Shown piece after piece: positions 47,811 through 55,947 of a stretch of DNA of 57,302 bases; positions within the stretch are counted from its first letter, which is position 1; the number at the start of each line of letters is the position of its first letter. This DNA comes from DATCLS01 sp036563805 (lineage in GTDB: Bacteria; Actinomycetota; Acidimicrobiia; Acidimicrobiales; VFJN01): NCBI GenBank assembly GCA_036563805.1, contig DATCLS010000012.1, positions 1 through 57,302 of the forward strand, written 5' to 3'. The translations under genes and the position numbers were made by a program. Below the pieces are notes generated by a model that had not been told where the DNA came from, made no database searches, and was given only the letters and a program-made list of their open reading frames with translations.

Positions 47811-47826
47811 TCAACTCACTGGTTGA
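47811..47826. promoter_or_regulatory. ArsR operator candidate O1
   Basis: TCAACTCACTGGTTGA, a TCAAC-N6-GTTGA dyad lying just downstream of the predicted transcription start of arsR. Confidence 0.6.
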
Positions 47827-47831
47827 ATACG

Positions 47832-47860
47832 AACCTACGCCCACCCGGGCCTGTTGTCAA
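47832..47860 (-). promoter_or_regulatory. arsR-SRPBCC promoter
   Basis: On the reverse strand, TTGACA (47860-47855) and TAGGTT (47837-47832) are separated by 17 nt, close to the housekeeping consensus. The -35 overlaps operator O2. Confidence 0.6.
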
Positions 47861-47872
47861 CCAATCAGTTGA
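47857..47872. promoter_or_regulatory. ArsR operator candidate O2
   Basis: TCAACCAATCAGTTGA, the same TCAAC-N6-GTTGA dyad, 46 bp from O1 centre to centre. It overlaps the -35 element. Confidence 0.6.
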
Positions 47873-47896
47873 AGAACCGAGCGACTGGAGAGGCGA

Positions 47897-48505
47897 TCAG
47901 TCGGCGAGGCGGCTCGGCGCCAGGACCAGGCCGGTGGCCATGGCGACCAGCTCGGCGACGAAGGCGTCGTGGTCGAGGGCGACGGCATCGCCGTTCTCGA
48001 TCCGGGCGGCGCGGTCGGCGAGCAGGGTGGTGGTGGCCAGGAGCATGCTGCGCAGCCGCTGGGCGCGCGCCGGGTCGGGCAGCGCCCCGAGGTGCCGCTC
48101 GAGCCGGTTCAGCCCCTCGACCAGCGCCGGGGGTTGCGGGAGCTCGTCCTCGGCCAGGCCGGGCCCCATGAGCTGGGGCACGATGCGCAGGTAATCGCGG
48201 CCGGCGGGCGAGCGCAGGCGGTCGGTCAGCGGGACCAGAACGGCCGCCAGCACGTCGTGCGCGGCGTCGCCGGCCCGGGCCAGCCGGGCGGCGCGCTCGC
48301 CGTCGATCGCCGGCTGGTGGCGCTCGACGATGGCGACGAGCAGGCCCTGGCGGGAGCCGAAGTGGTAATGGAGCGCCGAGGCGTTGCGCTGGCCGGCCCG
48401 CTCGTTGATCTCGCGGATCGGCACGGCGTCGACGCCCCGCCGGGCGAACAGGTGCTGGGCGGCGTCGAGCAGCCGCTCGCGGGTGGAGGTGGCGTCTCGA
48501 GCCAT
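47897..48505 (-). CDS. TetR-family transcriptional regulator
   Basis: 202-aa TetR regulator with HTH at about 8-55: RERLLDAAQHLFARRGVDAVPIREINERAGQRNASALHYHFGSRQGLL region (key elements IREINERAG and HYHFGSRQGL). The C-terminal region has DDELPQPPALVEGLNRLERHL-like helices generic for the family. ATG at 48505. TAGAAT lies 10 nt upstream and TAATC-N5-GATTA next to it. Divergent from the TauD-type dioxygenase gene, its likely target. Confidence 0.87.
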   Translation of the reverse strand: MARDATSTRERLLDAAQHLFARRGVDAVPIREINERAGQRNASALHYHFGSRQGLLVAIVERHQPAIDGERAARLARAGDAAHDVLAAVLVPLTDRLRSPAGRDYLRIVPQLMGPGLAEDELPQPPALVEGLNRLERHLGALPDPARAQRLRSMLLATTTLLADRAARIENGDAVALDHDAFVAELVAMATGLVLAPSRLAD

Positions 48506-48519
48506 CGGTTGCGGGATTC

Positions 48520-48534
48520 TAATCGGCTTGATTA
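48520..48534. promoter_or_regulatory. TetR operator candidate between tetR and tauD-like genes
   Basis: TAATC-N5-GATTA dyad in a locally AT-rich stretch. It overlaps the tetR -10 candidate TAGAAT (48521-48516, reverse strand), consistent with autorepression and control of the divergent dioxygenase. Confidence 0.5.
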
Positions 48535-48581
48535 AATCGCGGCATGGGCGCCGCACGATCGCCGCACAGGGGAGCGCCGCA

Positions 48582-49448
48582 GTGGGCACGATGACGAGCG
48601 CATCGAGATCCGCCGGAGGGGTGACGGTGCGCCGGCTGGCCGGCGCCCTCGGCGCCGAGGTCCGGGGCCTCGACCTCGGGGCGCTCGACGACGCCGGGTT
48701 CGCCGAGCTGCGGCGCCTGCTGGTCGAGCACCACGTCGTGTTCCTGCCCGACCAGCACCTCAGCCCCGACGCCCATCGCGCCCTCGGCCGGCGGTTCGGC
48801 GAGCTCGAGGTCCACCCCTTCCTGCCCAAGCTCGACGACGACCACCCGGAGATCGTCGTGCTCGAGTCCGACCGGGGGATGATCGCCGACATCTGGCACA
48901 CCGACGTGACGTTCTCGCCGTCGCCGCCCGTGTGCTCGATCCTCCACATGGTCGAGTGCCCGCCGGTCGGCGGCGACACGATGTGGACCAACCAGGCGGC
49001 GGTGTTCGCCGCGCTCGCCCCGCCGCTGCAGGAGCTGCTGCTCGGCCTCACCGCCCTGCACACCGCGGCGACGTTCGGCCAGCCCGACGTCCAGGCCGAG
49101 CACCCGGTCGTCCGGCGCCACCCCGAGACGGGGCAGCCGTCGCTGTTCGTGAACCGGCAGTTCACCAGCCGCATCGTCCAGCTCGGGCCCGACGAGAGCG
49201 AGGCGCTGCTGGCGTTCCTCTACCGGTTCAGCGAGCAGCCGCAGTTCACGGTCCGGTACGCCTGGACGCCGGGGGCGGTCGGCATCTGGGACAACCGCAT
49301 CACCCAGCACTACGTCGTCAACGACTTCGTGGGGGCCCGGGTGCTGCGGCGGGTCACCGTCCTCGGCGACCACCCCGAGCCGGCCGGCGACGCCGAGCGC
49401 TGGCCCCGGTGGGCACCGGAGCGGTACTCGGCGGCGCTGGCGCGCTGA
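48582..49448 (+). CDS. TauD/TfdA-family Fe(II)/2-oxoglutarate dioxygenase
   Basis: 288-aa dioxygenase. The metal triad is visible: His106-x-Asp108 in IWHTDVTFSPSPP and the distal His in WDNRITQHYVVND, with the 2-oxoglutarate-binding Arg in RVLRRVTVLGD. GAEVRGLDL near residue 25 and the overall length fit TauD/TfdA (taurine, alkylsulfate or herbicide-type substrates). The GTG at 48582 has AGGGGAG 7 nt upstream and is preferred to ATG 48591. Divergent from tetR; substrate unknown. Confidence 0.9.
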   Translation: MGTMTSASRSAGGVTVRRLAGALGAEVRGLDLGALDDAGFAELRRLLVEHHVVFLPDQHLSPDAHRALGRRFGELEVHPFLPKLDDDHPEIVVLESDRGMIADIWHTDVTFSPSPPVCSILHMVECPPVGGDTMWTNQAAVFAALAPPLQELLLGLTALHTAATFGQPDVQAEHPVVRRHPETGQPSLFVNRQFTSRIVQLGPDESEALLAFLYRFSEQPQFTVRYAWTPGAVGIWDNRITQHYVVNDFVGARVLRRVTVLGDHPEPAGDAERWPRWAPERYSAALAR

Positions 49449-49463
49449 GGGTTCGGCACGGCC

Positions 49464-49488
49464 GAGCCCGGACGGGCGGTCCGGGCTC
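49464..49488. terminator. Strong bidirectional hairpin between tauD-like and DUF72 genes
   Basis: Perfect 10-bp stem GAGCCCGGAC / GTCCGGGCTC with a 5-nt loop (GGGCG), 16 bp after the dioxygenase stop and 34 bp from the DUF72 stop. Confidence 0.6.
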
Positions 49489-49521
49489 CCGACCGGTCAC
49501 CGGCCGATCGAGAGTCGCCGG

Positions 49522-50385
49522 TCAGAACAGCGTGGGCGGGGGCGCGGCGACGCTCGGCTCCGGCAGCGGGGCGACGTCGACGGCGGCCGCCGCCCGGACC
49601 TCGTCGTGGAACCGGCGGGCGAGCCCGAGGGCCTCGTCGTTGTCGGGCGTGTGGACGAACACGGTCGGGCTGCGGCCCTCCTCCAGCCAGCGGGCCACCA
49701 CCGGCACCCACGGCCGCCACCCCGCCACCGTGGCGTCGACGTCGTCCCGTCCGAGGTAGCGGACCACCGGCCGGTCGCCGATGGCCACGACCCGGCGCGG
49801 GAGGCGGGGCTTGGACGTCCACGCCTCCCGCTCCGCCTCGCTGGTCGGCGGTCGGGCGAACAGGGTGGTGGTGTCGAACGTGGTCCATTCGGCGCCGCGG
49901 TCGGCGAGGAGCCGGGCCAGTGCCTGGTCGGCCGGCCCGCCGTCGAAGAACGCCGGATGCCGGACCTCGACGGCGTAGCGGTGGGACGACGGCGCCCGGG
50001 CCAGGAAGGCGGCCAGCGCCCCCAGGTCGCCGGGCCCGAAGCTGGCGGGGAGCTGGATGGCCAGCGTCTCGGCCCGCTCGCCCAGCGGCTCGAGCAGGTC
50101 GACGACCTCACGCAGCTCGGCCTCGGCGTTGCGGAGCCGGCGCTGGTGGGTGATCGCCTGGGGGAGCTTGAACAGGAAGCGGAACCGGTCCGGGGTCTCG
50201 GCCGCCCACGCCGCCACCGTGGCCGGGGCCGGCAGGCCGTAGGCGGTCGTGTTGCCCTCCACCGCCGTGCACCACGTGGCGTACGCCCCGAGCTGGGCCG
50301 CGCCCCGGACGCCGGTGGGCACGAACCGGCCCTGCCACGCCTTGTGGGCCCACATCGCGCACCCGACGCGCAGCTCCGCAGCCAT
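49522..50385 (-). CDS. DUF72-family (TIM-barrel) protein
   Basis: 287-aa DUF72 protein: LRVGCAMWAHKAWQGRFVP at the N-terminus, YATWCTAVEGNTTAYG, ETPDRFRFLFKLPQAITH (FKxPxxITH motif) and AVEVRHPAFFDGG all match. DVDATVAGWRPWVPVVARWLEEG region and FVHTPDNDEA complete the fold. The barrel resembles xylose-isomerase-like enzymes, but no activity is established. ATG at 50385. It follows the immunity-like gene by 64 bp in the same direction. Confidence 0.9.
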   Translation of the reverse strand: MAAELRVGCAMWAHKAWQGRFVPTGVRGAAQLGAYATWCTAVEGNTTAYGLPAPATVAAWAAETPDRFRFLFKLPQAITHQRRLRNAEAELREVVDLLEPLGERAETLAIQLPASFGPGDLGALAAFLARAPSSHRYAVEVRHPAFFDGGPADQALARLLADRGAEWTTFDTTTLFARPPTSEAEREAWTSKPRLPRRVVAIGDRPVVRYLGRDDVDATVAGWRPWVPVVARWLEEGRSPTVFVHTPDNDEALGLARRFHDEVRAAAAVDVAPLPEPSVAAPPPTLF

Positions 50386-50449
50386 GACCCGATGATGCCA
50401 GCCGGGCCGAGGGGTGGGCCGGCCGGGGGCCGGGTGGCCGGCCCGGCGC

Positions 50450-50965
50450 TCAGCAGTCGAACACCGACCAGCAGATGTCGTTGCGCAGCCGCTGGTCGTC
50501 GAGCACGAGCTCCCGGATCCGCTCGGGGAGCTGCCGGCGCTGCCAGGCGCACTCGCGCCGCCCCGCCTCCTCGGCCTCACCCGGGGGCGCGGCGGCGCGG
50601 ACCGCCTTGATGGCGTAGGCGGCGGCGCCGAGCTCGTGGGCCGCCACGTGCGCCACCACCGCGGCCTGCCCGGCAGCGAAGGCGGCGTGCCGGGGCGCCC
50701 CCTGCAGGACCCGGGCCGCCGCCATGGCGTGGCCGCCGGCCGCCCGCGACTCGGACATCTTGACCTCGCCGCGGGTCCAGGCCCGGATGCGCTCGATCGC
50801 CTGGCGGGGCCGGGGGTCGGCCGGCAGGGCCGCTTCGAACAGCGGCAGGACGTGCTCGGCGCACGTCGCCGCCCACAGGGCCAGGAGCCGGTGGTCCTCG
50901 TCGGTCAGCGTCCCCCCACGCCGGATGGTGATGAACCGGGGATCGCGCTCCTTCGGCAGGATCAC
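50450..50965 (-). CDS. Putative immunity protein (Imm-5-like)
   Basis: 171-aa helical protein: RDPRFITIRRGGTLTDEDHRLLALWAATCAEHVLPLFE, then DPRPRQAIERIRAWTRGEVKM and AAHELGAAAYAIKAVRAA. This pattern matches a family usually annotated as putative immunity protein in actinobacteria; the name comes from polymorphic-toxin contexts and no function is demonstrated. No toxin gene is adjacent. The GTG at 50965 follows TACGGT by 6 nt. Cys residues cluster at the very C-terminus (ending SVFDC). Confidence 0.75.
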   Translation of the reverse strand: MILPKERDPRFITIRRGGTLTDEDHRLLALWAATCAEHVLPLFEAALPADPRPRQAIERIRAWTRGEVKMSESRAAGGHAMAAARVLQGAPRHAAFAAGQAAVVAHVAAHELGAAAYAIKAVRAAAPPGEAEEAGRRECAWQRRQLPERIRELVLDDQRLRNDICWSVFDC

Positions 50966-50971
50966 GGTTCC

Positions 50972-50977
50972 ACCGTA
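50972..50977 (-). promoter_or_regulatory. Leaderless -10 hexamer for the immunity-like gene
   Basis: TACGGT on the reverse strand, 6 nt before the GTG at 50965. Confidence 0.5.
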
Positions 50978-51167
50978 CGGCCGCGCCGGCCGGTGGAGAG
51001 CGCCGCCTCCCGACTGGCCCTGGCGGGCGACATGGGCATCGCCGACACCGGGCTGCTGCTGGTGCACGACTGTTTGCCGGCCGGTGCACGACCTGTTCGT
51101 CGCCGTGCGGCGGCCGGCGGGCACCCGGAGGTCGTCGACGCCGACGACCTCGCCGCCAGGACGGACC

Positions 51168-52026
51168 GTGACCACGACACCCACCGGATCGCCCGGCGCG
51201 CCGCCCGGGACGCCGGGCACCCCCGAAGGGCGCCGCGGCCCGAGGCGGGCGCTGCTCGTGCTCGCCGTCCTCGTGGTGCTCGCCGCTGGCGCCGGTCTCT
51301 TCGTCGTGCTGTCCGGCGACGACGGGTCGTCGCCCGACGACGAGGCGGAGACCGCGGCGGAGACCCGGGCGGGCGACGAGCCTGCCGCCGACGAGGGCGC
51401 CCGAGCGGAGGGAACGGACGAGGCGGACGGCGGCGGGCCGGCTGGGGCGTCCGCTGACCTGCCCGACGCCGAGCTGACGGCGCTGATCGACAGCGTCATG
51501 TTCGACGAGGGGGAGATCGGGATGCCGTACGACCCCGCCTCCTCGTCCGAGGGCCTGGGAGACCCGACGTTCAAGTACTGCAACGTCAGCGACGGCCCGG
51601 GTGAGGGGCACCGGCTCGCCCGGTCCGAGCAGGGCTGGACCGACTACCAGCAGCGGCCGGTGGTCAGCCTCACCCTCGAGGTCGTCGTCTACGACGGCGA
51701 GGAAGCCGTGGCCGACTTCGTCGACGCCTTCGCCGCCGTGCCCGAGACCTGCATGGGGGAGGGCACGACTACGGCAACGTGACGGGCCGGGTGACCTCGG
51801 CGGCCGGTGACGGCCCCGTCGAGGGCTCGGTGGGCTTCCACGTGGACCTCGACTACGACGACGGCTTCTGGTTGAAGTCCTACGTCCTGGCCATCCCGCG
51901 GGGCCGGCTGCTGGGCGTGCTCTACGTCGGCGGGTGGGAGCCGGCGGGCGTCGAGCCCCGGGCGAACGAGCTGGCGCCGACCGTGGCCGTGCGCCTGGAG
52001 GCGGCCAGCGCCACCGCGGCGCCTGA
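51168..52026 (+). pseudogene. Frameshifted membrane-anchored protein
   Basis: A GTG-started frame (51168-51782) encodes a Pro/Gly-rich N-terminus, one TM segment (ALLVLAVLVVLAAGAGLFVVL), an acidic Ala/Gly-rich linker and the start of an alpha/beta domain ending PETCMGEG. The domain continues in the next frame from about 51766 (DYGNVTGRVTSAAGDG, then FHVDLDYDDGFWLKSYVLAI and VLYVGGWEP) up to about 52020, consistent with one missing base near the G-run at 51755. The second frame has no sensible stop before the convergent AKR gene, so a second lesion is likely. This is either genuine decay or assembly error in a G-rich tract. Confidence 0.6.
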
Positions 52027-52066
52027 CCGGTGGGGGCCGGCCACCGGCCGGCCGCCCCGCACGCCC

Positions 52067-53089
52067 TCACCGCTGCTCGCTGTCCAGCAGCGCCATCTGC
52101 CCCTCCGGGTACCGGTCGCCGGCCACGGCGTCGGGCGGGACCGCGTCCTCGATGGCGTTCAGGTCCTGGTCCGTGAGCTCGACCTGCGTAGCCTCGACGG
52201 CCTGGGCCAGCCGCTGCGGGTTGCTGGTGCCGATCAGCGGCACGATGTCGTCGCCGCGGGCCAGCACCCAGGCGATCGCCAGCTGGGCGACCGTGACGCC
52301 CTTGTCGGCGGCGATGGCGGCCAGCCGGTCGACCAGGGCCCTGTTGCGCTCGAGGTTCTCGCCCTGGAACCGGGGGGTGTGGCTGCGGAAGTCCCCGGGG
52401 GCCAGCTGCTGCCCGCGGCGCAGCGTGTCGCTGATGAGGCCCCGGGACAGCACGCCGTAGGCGGTGATGCCGATCCCCAGCTCCCGGACCGTGGGGAGGA
52501 TGGCGTCCTCGATGCCCCGCGACATCACCGAGTACTCGATCTGCAGGTCGGCGATGGGGTGCACGGCGGCGGCCCGGCGGATCGTGTCCGGGCCGACCTC
52601 GGAGAGGCCGATGGCCCGCACGTAGCCGGCCTCGACCATCTCGGCGATGGCCCCGACGGTCTCCTCGATCGGGACTGCCGGGTCGAGCCGGGCGGGGCGG
52701 TAGACGTCGACGTGATCGGTGCCGAGGCGGCGCAGCGAGTAGGCGAGGAAGTTGCGCACCGACTCGGGCCGCGTGTCCATGCCGCCCCACGAGCCGTCGG
52801 GCCCGATCCGGGCGCCGAACTTCACGCTGAGCTGCACGGCCGACCGGTCGAGCCCGCGCAGCGCCCGGCCGATCAGCATCTCGTTGTGGCCGGAGCCGTA
52901 GAAGTCGCCGGTGTCGATCAGGGTCACGCCGGCGTCGACGGCGGCCCGGATGGTGGCGATGCTCGTCTCCTCGTCGCGAGCGCCGTAGGCGCCGGACATG
53001 CCCATGGCGCCGAGCCCGATCAGCGAGACGGTGGGGCCGGCGGTCCCGAGGCGGCGGGTGGGGAGTGTGGCGGTCGGGGTGGTGGTCAT
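52067..53089 (-). CDS. Aldo/keto reductase
   Basis: 340-aa NADPH-dependent aldo/keto reductase, resembling the AKR13-like group. Motifs: LIGLGAMGMSGAYG at the N-terminus; catalytic Asp and Tyr in LIDTGDFYGSGHNE; Lys in VQLSVKFGARI; DHVDVYRPARLDPAVPIEETVG; and the C-terminal cofactor segment PLIGTSNPQRLAQ. ATG at 53089 with AGGAG 6 nt upstream. A palindrome-containing element shared with the MFS gene lies 78-122 bp upstream, next to the divergent XRE regulator. Confidence 0.91.
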   Translation of the reverse strand: MTTTPTATLPTRRLGTAGPTVSLIGLGAMGMSGAYGARDEETSIATIRAAVDAGVTLIDTGDFYGSGHNEMLIGRALRGLDRSAVQLSVKFGARIGPDGSWGGMDTRPESVRNFLAYSLRRLGTDHVDVYRPARLDPAVPIEETVGAIAEMVEAGYVRAIGLSEVGPDTIRRAAAVHPIADLQIEYSVMSRGIEDAILPTVRELGIGITAYGVLSRGLISDTLRRGQQLAPGDFRSHTPRFQGENLERNRALVDRLAAIAADKGVTVAQLAIAWVLARGDDIVPLIGTSNPQRLAQAVEATQVELTDQDLNAIEDAVPPDAVAGDRYPEGQMALLDSEQR

Positions 53090-53166
53090 GGGGGGCTCCT
53101 GTCGGTGGTGGGTTGCGTCCGTCGGTTCCGTTCGACTCCGTTCGTCCCCACGGTGGGGCCGGCGGG

Positions 53167-53211
53167 CCGGACGAGGAAGGGTCGGCGCATCCAGGGACCG
53201 GCGGTCCCTGG
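53167..53211. promoter_or_regulatory. XRE-associated element, copy 1
   Basis: 45-bp element whose right end is a 21-bp palindrome with 9-bp arms CCAGGGACC and GGTCCCTGG around GGC (53191-53211). It lies between divergent AKR and XRE genes. A related 47-bp sequence is at 55948-55994, before the MFS gene. Confidence 0.55.
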
Positions 53212-53243
53212 CTGACCGGCGGGGCGGCCGGCACACTGGGCCC

Positions 53244-54098
53244 GTGGACCGACAGCAGCTCGGCGACTTCCTCCGGCGCCGCCGCGAGCGCCTGAGCCCG
53301 GCCGACGTGGGCCTGCCGCCGGGGGTGCGGCGCCGCACACCGGGCCTCCGCCGGGAGGAGGTGGCCCAGCTGGCCGGCATGTCGACCGACTACCTGGCCC
53401 GGCTGGAGCAGGCCCGGGGACCGACGCCGTCGACCCAAGTGCTCGCCGCCCTCGCCCGGGCGCTGCGGCTCACCGACGACGAGCGCGACCACCTCTACTA
53501 CCTGGCCGGGAGCACGCCGCCGGCGCCGCACCGGGCCAACACGCACGTCAGCCCGGGCCTGCTGCACGTGCTCGACCACCTGACCGACAGCGCGGCGTTC
53601 GTCGTGTCCGACCTCACCGAGATCCTGGTGCAGAACCCGGTGGCGGCCGCCCTGCACGGCGAGGACGGCGCGCCCCGCCAGGGCCTCGACCGCTACATGA
53701 CCTGGCGGTGGTTCACCGACCCGGCGACCCGGACCAAGTTCCCCGAGGAGGACTGGGCCGAGCACTCGCGCGTCCAGGTCGCCGACCTGCGGGCGACCGC
53801 CGCCCGGCGGCAGGGCGATCCCGACGTGGTCGAGCTGGTCGACGCGCTGCTGGAGGCGAGCGACGAGTTCCGGAGCCTGTGGGCCGAGCACGAGGTCGCC
53901 GTCCGCCGCGGCGGCCGCAAGCGGTTCATCCACCCGGAGGTGGGCCTGCTCGACCTGCTGTGCGAGGTGATGACCGGCGCCAGCGGCGACCAGTTCCTGG
54001 TCGTGCTGTTCGCCCGGCCCGGCACCGACGCCCACGAGAAGCTCGAGCTGCTCCGCGTGATCGGGACGCAGGACCTGGCGGCCACCCCCTCCTCCTGA
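53244..54098 (+). CDS. XRE-family regulator with MmyB-like ligand-binding domain
   Basis: 284-aa regulator: N-terminal XRE helix-turn-helix (about 5-75) with RRRRERLSPADVGL, RRTPGLRREEVAQLAGMSTDYLARLEQARG (key motif GLRREEVA, diagnostic of this subfamily) and LARALRLTDDERDHL; then the MmyB-like C-terminal domain with VSDLTEILVQNPVAAAL, RYMTWRWFTDP and RRGGRKRFIHPEVGLLDL. Such regulators bind fatty-acid-like ligands in structural studies and often control an adjacent reductase gene. GTG at 53244 preceded by CACACT with 6-nt spacing. Confidence 0.9.
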   Translation: MDRQQLGDFLRRRRERLSPADVGLPPGVRRRTPGLRREEVAQLAGMSTDYLARLEQARGPTPSTQVLAALARALRLTDDERDHLYYLAGSTPPAPHRANTHVSPGLLHVLDHLTDSAAFVVSDLTEILVQNPVAAALHGEDGAPRQGLDRYMTWRWFTDPATRTKFPEEDWAEHSRVQVADLRATAARRQGDPDVVELVDALLEASDEFRSLWAEHEVAVRRGGRKRFIHPEVGLLDLLCEVMTGASGDQFLVVLFARPGTDAHEKLELLRVIGTQDLAATPSS

Positions 54099-54156
54099 TC
54101 GTCCGACCGTCCTGACCGGGCCCCCGGCCCGCCCGCGCGGGGTTCCGGTGAACGCG

Positions 54157-54200
54157 GGCGGGGTGGAGGCCGGCCGACGAGGGTCCGGCCTCCACCCGCC
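54157..54200. terminator. Long bidirectional terminator between XRE and MFS genes
   Basis: A 16-bp stem (one bulged G) formed by 54157-54173 and 54185-54200, core GTGGAGGCCGG/CCGGCCTCCAC, with an 11-nt loop. It sits between convergent stops at 54098 and 54225 and is the strongest hairpin in the window. Confidence 0.7.
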
Positions 54201-54224
54201 GTCGGGCGTCGGGCGGGCGGGGCC

Positions 54225-55898
54225 TCAGGCCTCGGCGGGGGTGGAGGTGGGTTCCGGGCGGTCGGCCGGCGGCGGGGCGGCGTCCGCGACGTCCGGCGTC
54301 CCGCCCTCGGCTTCGGCCGCCTCGGCGTCCCCGGCGCCTGCCGAGGCGCCGACCGAGCGCCGGACCGCCCACACCAGCGCCCCGGCGCTGACGGTGACGG
54401 CCAGCGTCACGCCGCTCGTCACGTTGAACGCCGCGACGAACGCCGACTGGGCCTCCGCCAGCAGGCGCCCGCCGTCGTGGCCGGCCGCCGCGGCTGCGCC
54501 CCAGGCGGCGCCGATCGACTCCCGGGCGGCCTCGATCGCCGACGCCCCCACGGCCCCGGCGGCCAGGTCGGCGGCCGCCGGCTCGAACCCCGACCGGTAG
54601 ACCGAGCCGACGAGCGTGCCGAGCACGGCGATGCCGAGGGCGCCGCCGAACTCCCGGGTGGTGTCGTTGACAGCCGAGCCGACACCGGCCTTGTCCAGCG
54701 GGACGGCCGACATGAGCAGGGCGGTCGCCGTCGCCGTGGTGGACGCCATGCCGGCGCCGATCGCCACGAAGCCGGCCGCCAGGACGGGGTAGGGCGTGGC
54801 GGTGCCGACCAGGGTGAACACGGCGAGGGCGACCGCCATCAGCCCGAACCCGCCGGCCATGACCGCACCCGGCCCGTGGCGCTCGGCCAGCCGGGCGCTG
54901 CGGGGCGAGGCGACGATCATCGCCGCCGCGGTGGGCAGCCCGGCCAGGCCGGCCTCGAGCGGCGAGTAGCCCAGCACGTACTGCAGGTACAGCGTCGAGA
55001 GGAAGTAGAAGCCGAACATGCAGAGGAACGTCACGGTGATCACGGCGCTGGCCAGGCTGAAGCGCCGATCCCGGAACAGGTCGAGCGGCAGCATCGGGTG
55101 GCGGGCGCGGGCCTCCCACCCCACGAACGCGCCCCCGACGAGGGCGGCGCCCGCGAAGGCGCCCAGCACGAGGCCGTCGGTCCAGCCCCGCTCGGCGCTC
55201 TCGATGATCCCGAACAGGAGCGAGACCATGGCCAGGAGGGCGAGGCCCGAGCCCACGACGTCGAGGGGCGTGGCCCGGCTGTCGCGGGAGCGGGGCGCCA
55301 GGGCGGCGACCGCCACGGCGGCGACGGCGACGACGGGCAGGTCGGCGAGCAGGGCCGAACCCCACCAGTACGACTCGAGCAGCAGCCCGGCCACCACGGG
55401 GCCGACGGCGCCGCCGGCCCCGGCGAACGCGGCCCACACGGCGATGGCCCGGCCCCGCTCGTGCGGCGGGAACACGGCGGTGATCAGCGACAGCGTGGCC
55501 GGCATCACGAACGCGCCGCCGACGCCCATGACGGCGCGGCCGGCGATCACCTGCCCGGCCGAGCCGGCCAGCCCGGCGACGGTGAGCCCGACGGCGAAGA
55601 CGCCGAGCCCGACCAGCAACGCCCCCTTGCGGCCGAAGCGGTCGCCCAGCGCGCCCGCCGACAGCAGCAGGCCGGCGAAGACCAGGGCGTAGGAGTCGAT
55701 GATCCAGTGGAGCTGGCTGGCCGTCGTGCCCAGCTCCTGCTGGAGGCGGGGCGCGGCCACGTTGAGCGACGTGACCGCCATGACGACCAGCACCAGCGAC
55801 GCGCACATGACGCCGAGGAGGAGCCAGCGGCGCCGGTGCACGTCCGGCCGTTCGTGGAGCAGCAGGGGGCGTTCGGGGTGTTCGTGTTCGTGGGGCAT
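54225..55898 (-). CDS. MFS drug-efflux transporter, DHA2 (EmrB/QacA) family
   Basis: 557-aa transporter with about 14 TM segments. DHA2 hallmarks: VMAVTSLNVAAPRLQQEL in TM1 (V-x-N-A-x-P motif), HWIIDSYALVFAGLLLSAGALGDRFGRKGALL region (motif A GDRFGRKG), GRAVMGVGGAFVMPATLSLI (motif C-like) and WAAFAGAGGAVGPVVAGLL. A His-rich N-terminus (MPHEHEHPERP) and an acidic Pro/Ala-rich C-terminal tail are extra. ATG at 55898 with GAGGAG 6 nt upstream. An element similar to that before the AKR gene lies 50-96 bp upstream, so it is probably controlled by the adjacent XRE regulator. Confidence 0.92.
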   Translation of the reverse strand: MPHEHEHPERPLLLHERPDVHRRRWLLLGVMCASLVLVVMAVTSLNVAAPRLQQELGTTASQLHWIIDSYALVFAGLLLSAGALGDRFGRKGALLVGLGVFAVGLTVAGLAGSAGQVIAGRAVMGVGGAFVMPATLSLITAVFPPHERGRAIAVWAAFAGAGGAVGPVVAGLLLESYWWGSALLADLPVVAVAAVAVAALAPRSRDSRATPLDVVGSGLALLAMVSLLFGIIESAERGWTDGLVLGAFAGAALVGGAFVGWEARARHPMLPLDLFRDRRFSLASAVITVTFLCMFGFYFLSTLYLQYVLGYSPLEAGLAGLPTAAAMIVASPRSARLAERHGPGAVMAGGFGLMAVALAVFTLVGTATPYPVLAAGFVAIGAGMASTTATATALLMSAVPLDKAGVGSAVNDTTREFGGALGIAVLGTLVGSVYRSGFEPAAADLAAGAVGASAIEAARESIGAAWGAAAAAGHDGGRLLAEAQSAFVAAFNVTSGVTLAVTVSAGALVWAVRRSVGASAGAGDAEAAEAEGGTPDVADAAPPPADRPEPTSTPAEA

Positions 55899-55947
55899 GG
55901 CGGGCTCCTCACAGCGGGCGGTTCCGGAGGCCACGGTGAGGCCCCCA

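Noticed and set aside
47443..47826. Forward 127-codon frame over arsR
   Set aside because: Mirror of ArsR coding; lacks a promoter and is crossed by the arsR operators.
51750..51790. Programmed -1 frameshift in the membrane protein gene
   Set aside because: The G-run is not positioned as an X-XXY-YYZ heptamer in the reading frame, and the shifted frame has no proper stop; decay or sequence error is simpler.
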